A stretch of DNA of 64,000 nucleotides from Myxocyprinus asiaticus (lineage: Eukaryota > Chordata > Actinopteri > Cypriniformes > Catostomidae). Where the stretch lies: NCBI RefSeq assembly GCF_019703515.2, contig NC_059393.1:16364501-16428500 (forward strand). Reading direction: 5' to 3'. Position numbers and translations under genes: made by a program. Shown in pieces: positions 1 through 8,554 of the stretch; the first letter of the stretch is position 1; every line of letters starts with the position of its first letter. Below the pieces are notes generated by a model that saw only the letters and a program-made list of their open reading frames with translations, was not told the DNA's origin and searched no databases.

Positions 1-419
1 ACGATCATGACAAAGCTGCGCAGAGGGGGTGCTATGTATTATTATATAAAATATTAATACATATCAGTGTTATATTTGGATGCTTAATATGTTCTAACAG
101 GTTATGTTCCATTGAACCGATAAACCGTAACAGCCTTGTTGTTTGACCAACATGAAATAGCGCACTGTAAACACCTCTTTTCTTTTACCTGCATTATAGT
201 TTTTCTGATTTTCCATAATCTGTAAGTCTCCTCTTCGTCATCCATTTCAGCTAAAAAAAAAAAAGGGGGTCTTGTGTAATTATTACGATCAAAACGAGCT
301 GACTGATGTGATTCTCTCCCCACGTTTGTTTCCCGTTGCTTGCGCACATATATGACGTCAGATTTACGTCTGAACACCAGAGATCTTCTATTAGTAACAT
401 ACAAACGTCCTCTTTTTTA

Positions 420-660
420 ACAGTAACGGTCAACAATCGTGTTACGACAGAGTCACCGTTTGCGGATACCATACAAATTAATAGGAAGAGCCGTAACAAT
501 TTTGCGACAGGAATGTATCAGTTTACGGCTCTCCACATTCATTTGTAATGGTATCGGCAAACGGTGGTTTACTGTCGTAACACCTCGATCGCGGGTCAGT
601 GACCTCAGGGCCATTATATGATTTGCTTAAAAGACTCACGTGATCCAAGTTGACCGTTAC
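420..660. repeat. Foldback (palindromic) repeat upstream of gpx4
   Basis: The two halves are imperfect reverse complements. GTAACGGTCAAC near 422 pairs with GTTGACCGTTAC near 648, GTGTTACGACAG near 439 pairs with CTGTCGTAACAC near 572, and GAGCCGTAA near 487 pairs with TTACGGCTC near 524. The whole block could fold into one long hairpin. This is the form of a foldback MITE remnant. No transposase is seen, and the surrounding 1-1000 holds no supported gene. Confidence 0.6.
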
Positions 661-959
661 GCTCTTACCTATGGTAATGCCGTCGAGGTTGAGATCGCAG
701 TATAAAACAATCTCTGGCCTGAATGCTTTGCGCATATTGCGCACTTACAAAATAATATGTATTGTTTTGGTTTTTTAATGCTTATGTATTACAAATCACG
801 AGCCACACATATCTGGCACACCTTACTATACTGTATAACAACAACCATTATTTGTACTGTATTATTTCACATCTTTATAAATAACTAAAATGCAAAAACA
901 AAATTGTAGCCGTTTGTTTAAAATTTACATGACATAAAATCTACTCTAAAAATATGTTA

Positions 960-1055
960 TATCGAAAAAGTGTGTGCGTGCTTTTTAGAGCAGTGACGTA
1001 ACATTTCAGTTACACTACACGCAGTTTGGACTTTGCCAATCGAAAAGCGCAGAAA
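960..1055 (+). promoter_or_regulatory. gpx4: Probable upstream gpx4 promoter / 5'UTR
   Basis: A CRE-like GTGACGTAAC (about 992-1001) and a CCAAT motif (GCCAAT near 1035) lie just before the ATG at 1056. There is no obvious TATA box. The call rests on these motifs and on the coding-like exon that follows; the transcription start is not determined. Confidence 0.35.
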
Positions 1056-1121
1056 ATGGGTTTTATCCATCGTTTCTTGATGTTCGGGGCTTTATCAGGC
1101 AGCGGAATCATTGGTGCAATG
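1056..1121 (+). CDS. gpx4: Candidate alternative first coding exon of gpx4
   Basis: An ATG in strong Kozak context (AAAATGG) opens 22 codons that run directly into a GT donor (GTAACA), ending in phase 0 on the codon ATG. The peptide begins MGFIHRFLMFGALSG and has the hydrophobic, arginine-containing character of a mitochondrial leader. The exon can join the exon at 3085 in frame, giving leader + M + SSGLEDWQ. The other first exon (2882-2932) also ends in ATG at the same junction, and that methionine aligns with the cytosolic GPX4 start. Joining to gpx4 is inferred from phase and position; it could instead belong to another transcript. Confidence 0.5.
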
Positions 1122-1762
1122 GTAACATACAATCAAATGCTTTAACTTGAAATTTGCAAAACTGTACCATATTACGTAATCTATTAAAATACGGAGTTAT
1201 TTATCGTATCATCAGTTTACATAATCAGTAATATTGTGCAAGACGAGAGGTCAAGTTTCACTGTATTTAAGTCCTTGTTTTTTATTATTATGGAACTAGT
1301 TATCTGTTGATACATAATACATCCATTACACAAAGTACTCTAGCAGTAACATGGCACACAGATAGTATCAAATGGTCATACCATGATGTTGTCCAAAAAA
1401 ATGCCAAAGAAAGACCATGGTACTTTTTGTTGCTATTTTGTTATTGATAATATATTAATGTTCATGATGTGATCAAAATGCAATGAATGTGAGTCAAAAC
1501 ATTATTTTAAACACCTAACCCTCTAACCTAAGTATTCAATTTCTACATTTATTTCAACCTCATCAGTGTACAGACTCCATTACAACTTTGTTTTTTGTAT
1601 AGTTGGAGCTTTATGTGTGCTAGTTAAGATGTGGCTTCATTATACATAAGAAATTCAAGATTCAAATGTCAAAATGTCCCATTGACTTACATTGTTAGAA
1701 TGTCCATCATTCAAAATCAAACTAACAGCGATGGTGTCTTTGTAATATTTGCATACTGTTTT

Positions 1763-2370
1763 TAAAGGGATAGTTCAGCTAAAAATGCATTTACTCCCCC
1801 TCATGCCATCCCAGATGTGAACACAAATTAAGATTTTTAGAAGAAGAGTTCAGCTCTGAAGGTCCATATACAATGCAAGTGAATGGTGGACAGAACTTTG
1901 AAGCTCAAAAAGCACACAAAGGCAGCATAAGTAATCCATAAAACTGGAGTGGATTAATCAATTTCTTCTGAAGCAAAATGTAGATGTGGGTGAGAAGTAG
2001 GTGGCGATATGCATGAAGAATGCGAATTGGCAAAATCATAAAAGAAGAAGAAAGTGAAAGTGGAGATTTATAGTAAAAAAGGACATAGATATTGATCTGT
2101 TTCTCACCCACACCTATCATATCACTTCAGAAGACATGGATTAAACCACTGGAGTTTTATGGATTACATTTATGCTGCCTTCGTGCTTTTTGAGCTTCAA
2201 AGTTCTGGTCACCATTCACTTGCATTGTGAGGACCTACAGAGCTGAAATATTCTTCTAAAAATCTTAATTTGTGTTCTGCTGAAGAAAGTAAGTCATACA
2301 CATCTGGGATGGCATGAGGGTGAGTAAATAATGAGAGAATTTTCATTTTTGAGTGAACTAACCCTTTAAA
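1763..2370. mobile_element. Palindromic MITE, copy 1 (non-autonomous DNA transposon)
   Basis: It begins TTAAAGGGATAGTTCAGC and ends with the inverse GTGAACTAACCCTTTAA. The interior is also self-complementary: the segments around GATCTGTTTCTCACCC and GGATTAAACCACTGGAG recur inverted. It lies between the two candidate gpx4 first exons. Relatives are at 3578-4238, 26716-27438 and 29345-29953. Confidence 0.75.
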
Positions 2371-2750
2371 TCAATATTGTGTAACAGTAAATCTCTCTAT
2401 ATTTGGATTCACAAGCTTTCTAACTATCATGTATCTAAAATGTTAAAACATTTTCTGTTATAAAAAAACACTTATTTTGCTGCATTGTATTTCCTTTAGA
2501 AAAATGCATTATATACTTATCTAGCCCACGGACCAAGTACCAACATGCTTGAACTCATGAATAACAAGCTATCATCTTTCTGAGGTTGTGTAAGATCGTC
2601 ACCCAATGCCCCATGACCTCTGTGCCTCCAGTATCACAGCCCAGATAAAGGATTTATTGTCCAATCCCCCACATGTAGCCTTTAGTCAGCACAAATCCAG
2701 CCTATAGGAGAGAAACTGCCTCTGTGTCAAGTTAATATTTATTCTGAGCT

Positions 2751-2881
2751 CTATATATGCACAGTTTTCTATGTGATATCTCAGATGGTTTTTAGTGAGT
2801 AAGGTTCTTAGAGTCTTGAAAGACCAAGAGGATTTACACTTAATACGCGGCCAGCCATTTCAGTTGTACTGAAAGGCAGCC
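2751..2881 (+). promoter_or_regulatory. gpx4: TATA-like promoter and 5'UTR of gpx4 second first exon
   Basis: A TATA-like CTATATATGC at 2751-2760 lies about 130 bp before the ATG at 2882, compatible with a 5'UTR of about 100 nt. The ATG has a purine at -3 (GCCATG). A CAG 24 nt before the ATG could alternatively be a splice acceptor for an upstream non-coding exon. Confidence 0.35.
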
Positions 2882-5613
2882 ATGCATTTCTTGGGGTCCG
2901 CTGTCCTTTTCTCCCTAGTGTTGCAGACAATGGTAAGAGATGCAATAAATGTTTCAGTGTGTCAATATGAGTTCTGGATTAGCAGTTTTTACAAGTTGTT
3001 ACAAGCAGTGTTATTTTTATTTATTTATATGCGTACAGTGTATTCAAATATATCCCACAATTTACATCAGCATTTCTTTTTCAGTCTTCAGGACTAGAGG
3101 ATTGGCAGACGGCCAAATCCATTTATGAGTTCACAGCCATGGATATCGATGGCAATGAAGTTTCCCTGGAAAAATATAGGTGAGAAATGCAAATCAGTAC
3201 GTCAGAATTACAGTTTATGTCAAGGAATGTTTTTCCTTGATGTTCTTATGAATGTAACGTCAGTAATTTTGGACTGCTAAAAGAATATCATACATGTTTT
3301 AGGGGAAAAGTTGTCATCATCACCAACGTTGCCTCAAAATGAGGCAGAACTCCAGTAAACTACTCTCAGTTTGCAGAAATGCACGCCAAGTACGCTGAGA
3401 AAGGTTTACGCATCCTGGCCTTCCCATCAAACCAGTTTGGCCGTCAGGTACATTACACTTACAGTATATACTAAAATAAGTACCATCGCTCTTCTCTTAA
3501 CTTTAAATGCCCCTAGATGCTACCAACCCTTCCGACAGTATTAAAGTTTTAGCATCAGGATTTCAAAATCTTTTACGTTAAAGGAATAGTTCACCCAAAA
3601 ATACCTCACCCTCATGCCATCTCAGATCTGTATGACTTGCTTTCTTCTGCAGAACACAAATGAAGGTTTTTAGGGGAATATCTCAGCTAGGTTCATACAA
3701 TGCAAGTTGATGGTGACAAACTTTGAAGCTCAAAAAGGACAAAGGCAGCATAAAAGTAATCCTTAAGACTCCAGTGGTTTAATCCATGTCTTCTGAAGCG
3801 ATATGATAGGTGTGGGTGAGAAACAGATCAATATTTAAGTGCTTTTGTACTTTAAATCTCTACTTTTTCTTTAGTTTTTTGGCGATTCGCATTCTTTGCA
3901 CATATCGCTCTCTGCTGGTAAGGGAGGAGAATTTATAGTGAAAAAGGACTTAAATATTAATCTGTTTCTCACCCACACCTATCATATCGCTTCAGAAGAT
4001 ATGGATTAAACCACTGGAGTCGTATGGATTACTTTTATGCTCCCTTTATATGCTTTTTGGAGCTTCAAAGTTCTGGTCACCATTCTCTTGCATTGTATGG
4101 ACCTACGGAGCTGAAATATTCTTCAAAAAATCTTAATTTGTGTTCTGCAAAAGAAAGTAAGTCAGACACATTCTGGGATGGCATGAGGGTGAGTAAATGA
4201 TGAGAGAATTTTCACTTTTGGGTGAACTATTCTTTTAAGTTCTTATTTATCTTATAATATATCATTTTGGTGTTATCAGGAACCAGGATCCAATTCCCAA
4301 ATCAAGGAATTTGCCAAGTCTTACAATGCACAGTTTGATATGTTCAGTAAGATTAATGTTAATGGGGATACGGCCCACCCTCTATGGAAGTGGCTGAAGG
4401 AACAACCCAATGGCAGAGGATTCCTTGGAAAGTGAGTTGATGCTGGATGATTCAAGAAGATGCTTGCATCATTGGCTTCTTTATGTGATAATGTGTAAAG
4501 AAATATAAATCTGATTAAAATCCAATTGCTTTTTTGTTTTAGTGGCATCAAGTGGAATTTCACAAAGGTAAGTGCACTTTCTCTTAGCAACTCCTTAATT
4601 GGGGCTTTTCCTATTAATTACATAATTAAAAAGCACCAAATATTTATTTATTTATTTATTTTTAATCACTGGATTAGTTTAATGTGCTATCTGCTTATTT
4701 GTCTTTTTTTTTCAGTTCCTCATTGATCGTCAGGGCCAGGTTGTGAAGAGATATTCCCCATTGCAGGATCCAAGTGTAGGTTTCTTTTTAATTTCTGAAT
4801 TTTTTCCACTGAGTCATCTGTTATAGAAAGCTACAATCCCTTGTCAAAAAATCCAAAAGCAATGCTAATTTTTATCATAACGCGGAACCAATCCTAATGC
4901 AATCAAACAAGAATCATCTAAGGGCTGTTTATCATGGGCGCGTCTAAGGAGGGGGGCATAGCCCCACTAGATTTGCCTCGAGCATCACCAGAAACTTCTG
5001 ATGCCCCCGCCCTGACTGACAGCGACATGATCGAGGGGCATTCCACCCCCGGATTGACGCTGAAATGTTCAACGTGTCTCATCATAAACATACAAGTGCC
5101 CTACCAAAGATTGCATCCTAGCACCAGCCCTTCTGTTCACATAACGTGTTTGTGTCTTTGACCGTTGTGCAGGAGTGTCGTGTTTTTAGCTGCTGTGTCA
5201 GGTTATAAAGAACTTGCGTTCTGTTGTATTTGTTTTAAGCGCAAGAACACGTTCTGTCTCAACATCTAAAGAATCCAAACAGATCCTATGGCATCAAATA
5301 AATAACTGAAAACTTGGAATTTCAGTTTTTAATTTCAGTTTATTCAGTAGGATCTTAGTTGTTCCTTGTCTGATCCCATTAGAATTGGTTCCAAATAATT
5401 TCATTAGCATTTCATTTTGGATTTTTGCTTATGATAGTGATTGAAGCTTATACTAAACAGATGATTCAAAATCAGATCCAAAGAATCTGAATTGTCAATG
5501 TAATATGGCTTAAAAGTATTTACATTTTAACTGCAAAATAAATATAAAATGACATTTTTTGTCACATATTTGTTTTTCAGGTGGTGGAGAAGGATCTTTC
5601 CAAATATCTCTAA
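2882..5613 (+). CDS. gpx4: Phospholipid-hydroperoxide glutathione peroxidase (selenoprotein GPX4)
   Basis: GPX4 reduces phospholipid hydroperoxides in membranes using glutathione and protects against lipid peroxidation. Coding exons: 2882-2932, 3085-3179, 3303-3447, 4280-4431, 4543-4567, 4716-4775 and 5581-5613 (561 nt, 186 residues); all introns are GT-AG and the phases agree. The peroxidase tetrad is visible: Sec62 in VASKUGRT, Gln97 in NQFGRQ, and Trp152-Asn153 in KWNFTK. The family tail, ending [10 protein letters not shown], is present. Met17, at the end of exon 1, aligns with the 170-residue cytosolic form, in which Sec is residue 46. The 16-residue leader [16 protein letters not shown] is hydrophobic and lacks the basic residues expected of a mitochondrial presequence. 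Introns 3 and 6 carry repeats. Whether this is gpx4a or gpx4b cannot be told here. Confidence 0.95.
3340..3342 (+). other. gpx4: Selenocysteine (UGA) recoding codon
   Basis: TGA lies in frame between AAA (Lys61) and GGC (Gly63), inside the invariant GPX4 active-site motif. The frame continues undisturbed on both sides to the natural TAA. A gene caller that does not recode UGA would truncate or skip this exon. Confidence 0.95.
3578..4238. mobile_element. Palindromic MITE, copy 2, in gpx4 intron 3
   Basis: It starts TTAAAGGAATAGTTCACCC and ends GGGTGAACTATTCTTTTAA. Inside, GGTGTGGGTGAGAAACAGAT (near 3810) is mirrored by ATCTGTTTCTCACCCACACC (near 3960), so the transcript could form a long intronic hairpin. 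It fills most of the 3448-4279 intron. Confidence 0.8.
4776..5580 (+). other. gpx4: gpx4 last intron (805 bp)
   Basis: The donor is GTAGGT and the acceptor TTTTTCAG. The interior (about 4920-5150) has a GC-richer block resembling degraded repeat DNA, with a short open frame that has no recognisable domain. I see no other gene in it. Confidence 0.6.
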
Positions 5614-5689
5614 ACAGCATCTTTATGTGACTGTTAAATTACCCCATGCTGCCCCTCCACCCCTCTTCATTCTCTTCTAATGACAGCTG

Positions 5690-5800
5690 GGTATCAGTGA
5701 TGTCATCTCATGGACTAATGATGGTTTGTTTTGAAAACCTCTTTGAGGAAAAAAACAGACCTGATGCATTTGGCGTGCAACCCCTCCTGGGAGCATTATC
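5690..5800 (+). promoter_or_regulatory. gpx4: SECIS element in gpx4 3'UTR
   Basis: The SECIS core is present: ATGA at 5718-5721 and TGAT at 5762-5765, the two sides of the non-Watson-Crick quartet. A helix forms between GGTTTGTTTT (5723-5732) and AAAACAGACC (5752-5761), all paired allowing one G-U. The apical AAAA is at 5734-5737, followed by an extra mini-stem CCTC/GAGG (5738-5741 with 5745-5748), which is the Form 2 SECIS layout. It lies about 105 nt after the stop codon. In eukaryotes this structure recruits SBP2/eEFSec for Sec insertion. Confidence 0.9.
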
Positions 5801-5917
5801 AGTGCCCAGCCATCAGTCTGGAGAGATACCCCTGCCCCTGGAACTGCCCCTGTGCTTTTACATAAAAATATGTACATTTATTTAGAACAAAATGTGTAGT
5901 CATAGTGTAACATTTAT

Positions 5918-5923
5918 AATAAA
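5918..5923 (+). terminator. gpx4: gpx4 polyadenylation signal
   Basis: A canonical AATAAA lies about 305 nt after the stop and after the SECIS element. A T/GT-rich stretch (TTTTGTTGGTGTTT) follows about 25 nt downstream. This is the probable 3' end of the transcript, near 5940. Confidence 0.75.
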
Positions 5924-6263
5924 CTCAGAGACTCAATCTCACTTTTGTTGGTGTTTATTTTTAATGAGCTAGATATATTTATATTTAATAATCTACCTAT
6001 TATCAAAGAAAACTGATATGTCGTAACTGAGAGATTTCAATATTAATGAGAATTTATTAAATTGTATTAAGTTGTCTGCTTCATTGAACACAAATGGGGG
6101 ATTTCAAATTTCTTTTAATTTGCTTCAGTAAATGATCATTTATGAAACATACTTGCAGATTGTCCAGTTATCAGTATTATATGGAAATAGTCTAGCATTT
6201 AAAGCAACAATGTTAGAGGATTATTTAATTATATGAAATATAATTTAGAACATCATTTAACTA

Positions 6264-6264
<1 letters not shown>

Positions 6265-6322
<58 letters not shown>
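6265..6322. repeat. (TG)n microsatellite
   Basis: An uninterrupted TG dinucleotide run is followed by a short TA run, in intergenic DNA between gpx4 and pip5k1c. Confidence 0.95.
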
Positions 6323-6323
<1 letters not shown>

Positions 6324-6620
6324 TATTCAGGGTTGGGAGGGTTACTTTTGAAATGTATTCCACTACAGATTACAGAATACATGCTGTAAAATGTAATTTG
6401 TAACATATTCCGTTAGATTACTCAAGGTCAGTAACGTATTCTAAATACTTTGGATTACTTCTTCAGCACTGGTAGATTTTTTTCACTTGTTTTGACTATA
6501 AAAACTCTGCCAGTACAGTAAGACAAAATACACATGCATTCTCTGAAAAACCTCAATATCTTATGCTGTGTTGTTTCTAAAACAAGATCAATCAAACTGA
6601 TCTTGTTAACTAAACTATCT

Positions 6621-7062
6621 AATGAAAACAGGGAATCTCAATTTAGTAATCAGTGGGCGTTTCCAAATAGGATGGGCATTTCTTAACTATCCAATGAAAA
6701 TAGAGAATCTCAATTTAGTAATCAGTGGGCGTTTCCAAACTGGATGGGCGTTTCTAAACTATCCAATGAAAACAGGGTATCTCAATTTAGTAATCAGTGG
6801 GCGTTTCCAAATAGGATGGGCGTTTCTTAACTATCCAATGAAAATAGAGAATCTCAATTTAGTAATCAGTGGGCGTTTCCAAACTGGATGGGCGTTTCTT
6901 AACTATCCAATGAAAATAGAGAATCTCAATTTAGTAATCAGTGGGCGTTTCCAAACAGGATGGGCGTTTCTTAACTATCCAATGAAATTAGGGAATCTCA
7001 ATAGTTTGAAAACGCCCACTGATTGGGAAAAGCCCATTTTTGTTCTGCAGAGACAAGTCTCA
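6621..7062. repeat. 72-bp minisatellite (five units plus partial) in a dispersed repeat
   Basis: Units start at 6621, 6693, 6765, 6837 and 6909, with a partial sixth at 6981. Each carries AATCAGTGGGCGTTTCCAAA and ATGGGCGTTTCTTAACTATC. The period of exactly 72 nt keeps one frame open for 181 codons, which is a repeat artefact rather than a gene. The tail (GATTGGGAAAAGCCCATTTT then TTCTGCAGAGAC) also ends the related segment at 20190-20442. Confidence 0.9.
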
Positions 7063-7604
7063 AAACAACCAGTCGTGCTCCCATGCTTGCGTTGGGAAGT
7101 CCGATTCATTTTAGCGAATCGGTTCGTTTGTATGACTCGCTTGAATGATTCAGAGTCATACATTTGATTCAACGTTTCATTTCAGTCATCACTCAAAAGT
7201 GGTCCCCGAGGTCCTCACGTGGGATTTTACGTTTTCAAAATAAATGTGAAATATTTAAAGTGTAATAAATGTTTCAATACTTACTACTGTAAATCAGTAT
7301 TTTTTAAGTAATGTGTCAAAAGCTGCATCCTTAACACAATTTACGTTTATTTCCAAACTATGTTCAGACAGAGCACATTTTAGTGTCGCAACAAATAGAA
7401 AGGAACAAATGAGTCTTGAAAAGTTTTTTTTTTTTTTTTTTTAAATTGATGTTCTTTTTAATCTGACATGGCGTCTAAAAATGTGCACACGCTAAAAACA
7501 AAAAAAGCATTTGGAGTTAAATCGCTTTTGTGATCATTGTGCCGTTCTTTATCGCGGAACAACGGTCAAACACATCCGTCTGTTGTGCATGTTAACATAG
7601 AAAA

Positions 7605-8048
7605 ACAACTAATAACAGCTCAGCGCCTATTGACGCTGACTACCACCCCTGGAGTCACGAGTTCAAATCCAGGGTGTGCTGAGTGGCTCCAGCCAGGTCT
7701 CCTAAGCAACCAAATTGGCCCGGTTGCTAGGGAGGGTAGAGTCACATGGGGTAACCTCCTCGTGGTCACGATTAAGTGGTTCTCACTCTCAATGGGGCGC
7801 GTGGTAAGTTGTGCATGGATCGCGGAGAGTAGCATGAGCCTCCCCATCCAGAGTCTCCGTGGTGTCATGCACAGCGAGCCACGTGATAAAATGCGCAGAT
7901 TGACGGTCTCAGAAGCGGAGGCAACTGAGTCTTGTCCTCCGCCACCCGGATTGAGGAGAGTAACTGCGCCACCATGAGGACTTACTAAGTAGTGGGAATT
8001 GGGCATGCCAAAATTGGGGAGAAAAGGGGATAAAAAAATATAAAAAAC
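7605..8048 (+). mobile_element. tRNA-derived SINE, + copy
   Basis: The head resembles a tRNA gene: an A-box-like AGCTCAGCGCCTATTGACGC and a B box GAGTTCAAATCCA (near 7659). The body is about 350 bp and shared with 15690-16103 and 27780-28196. It ends AATTGGGGAGAAAAGGGG followed by an A-rich tail. The copy is mutated at its 5' end. It sits about 400 bp upstream of pip5k1c exon 1. Long open frames on both strands here are repeat artefacts. Confidence 0.85.
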
Positions 8049-8279
8049 CCAACAACTAATAAACAGCGGAAATTGACGCATAAACAGATGCAAAAATGCA
8101 TTTAATGTGAATATATCACACCCTAGTGAGCTTCCTATAGCATTTTTGGTCATCATGACAGACTTCGAACGCCTGTGACGCTCAAAATGAACGACTGAAC
8201 GATTGACAAACGCTTTGCGAATCGGCTCAATCGAATCATTCAAAAGAACCGGTTCAAAAGAACGAATCGTTCCCTGTGA

Positions 8280-8463
8280 CAGCTCAGTCAGATGAGAGTG
8301 GACCACGACGCACTGGGACAGTCCTCAATCTCCCATATAATTTTTTATCAGCTACTCAAATCCAAATAGATTAGGAGGGAAGGTTTATATATTTATATAT
8401 TCATATATTCGCGATCATCGGTTGTCAGGGCTCTCGTGCGGAGGATTCGTCCCGGGATATTGA
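8280..8463 (+). promoter_or_regulatory. pip5k1c: Likely pip5k1c promoter/5'UTR region
   Basis: The sequence before the ATG at 8464 becomes richer in GC and CpG (for example GACCACGACGCACTGGG near 8300 and TTCGTCCCGGG near 8447). The transcription start is not determined and no TATA box is placed. Part of the block may be repeat-derived (CGAATCGTT-like repeats near 8265). Confidence 0.35.
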
Positions 8464-8554
8464 ATGGAAGAGGCAGCTGAAGGGGCGGCAAGCCTGTCTG
8501 TTGAGGCCGGGGATGGGAGTCCGTTATCCGGGGCAGCAGCATCCGAGGACTCGG
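8464..8554 (+). CDS. pip5k1c: pip5k1c first coding exon
   Basis: It encodes [16 protein letters not shown] and further Ala/Ser/Gly-rich residues, ending on the first base of a codon before GTAAAA. The low-complexity acidic N-terminus resembles the poorly conserved start of PIP5K1C. It joins 15.6 kb downstream to the exon at 24208 ([11 protein letters not shown]). That long join is inferred from phase and family resemblance. An ATG opening the exon at 24404 (MPGSSSGQ) is a possible internal start. Confidence 0.75.

Noticed and set aside
2840..2885. Hairpin TTTCAG...CTGAAA before the gpx4 ATG as an iron-responsive element
   Set aside because: It lacks the CAGUGN loop and bulged C of an IRE.
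3303..3447. gpx4 exon as a pseudogene because of the in-frame TGA
   Set aside because: The TGA is at the conserved Sec site, the rest of the frame is intact and a SECIS element is present.
4934..5161. 75-codon frame in gpx4 intron 6
   Set aside because: Intronic, no domain, no splice signals; resembles degraded repeat DNA.
6621..6990. CRISPR-like regularly spaced repeats
   Set aside because: Units are head-to-tail without unique spacers, in a vertebrate genome; a minisatellite explains them.
6622..7167. 181-codon open frame
   Set aside because: It is produced by the 72-bp tandem repeat (period divisible by three); the residues simply repeat, with no domain and no splice or promoter context.
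7537..8306. Open frames of 146 and 228 codons on both strands
   Set aside because: They overlap the tRNA-derived SINE, which recurs twice elsewhere in the window; repeat artefact.
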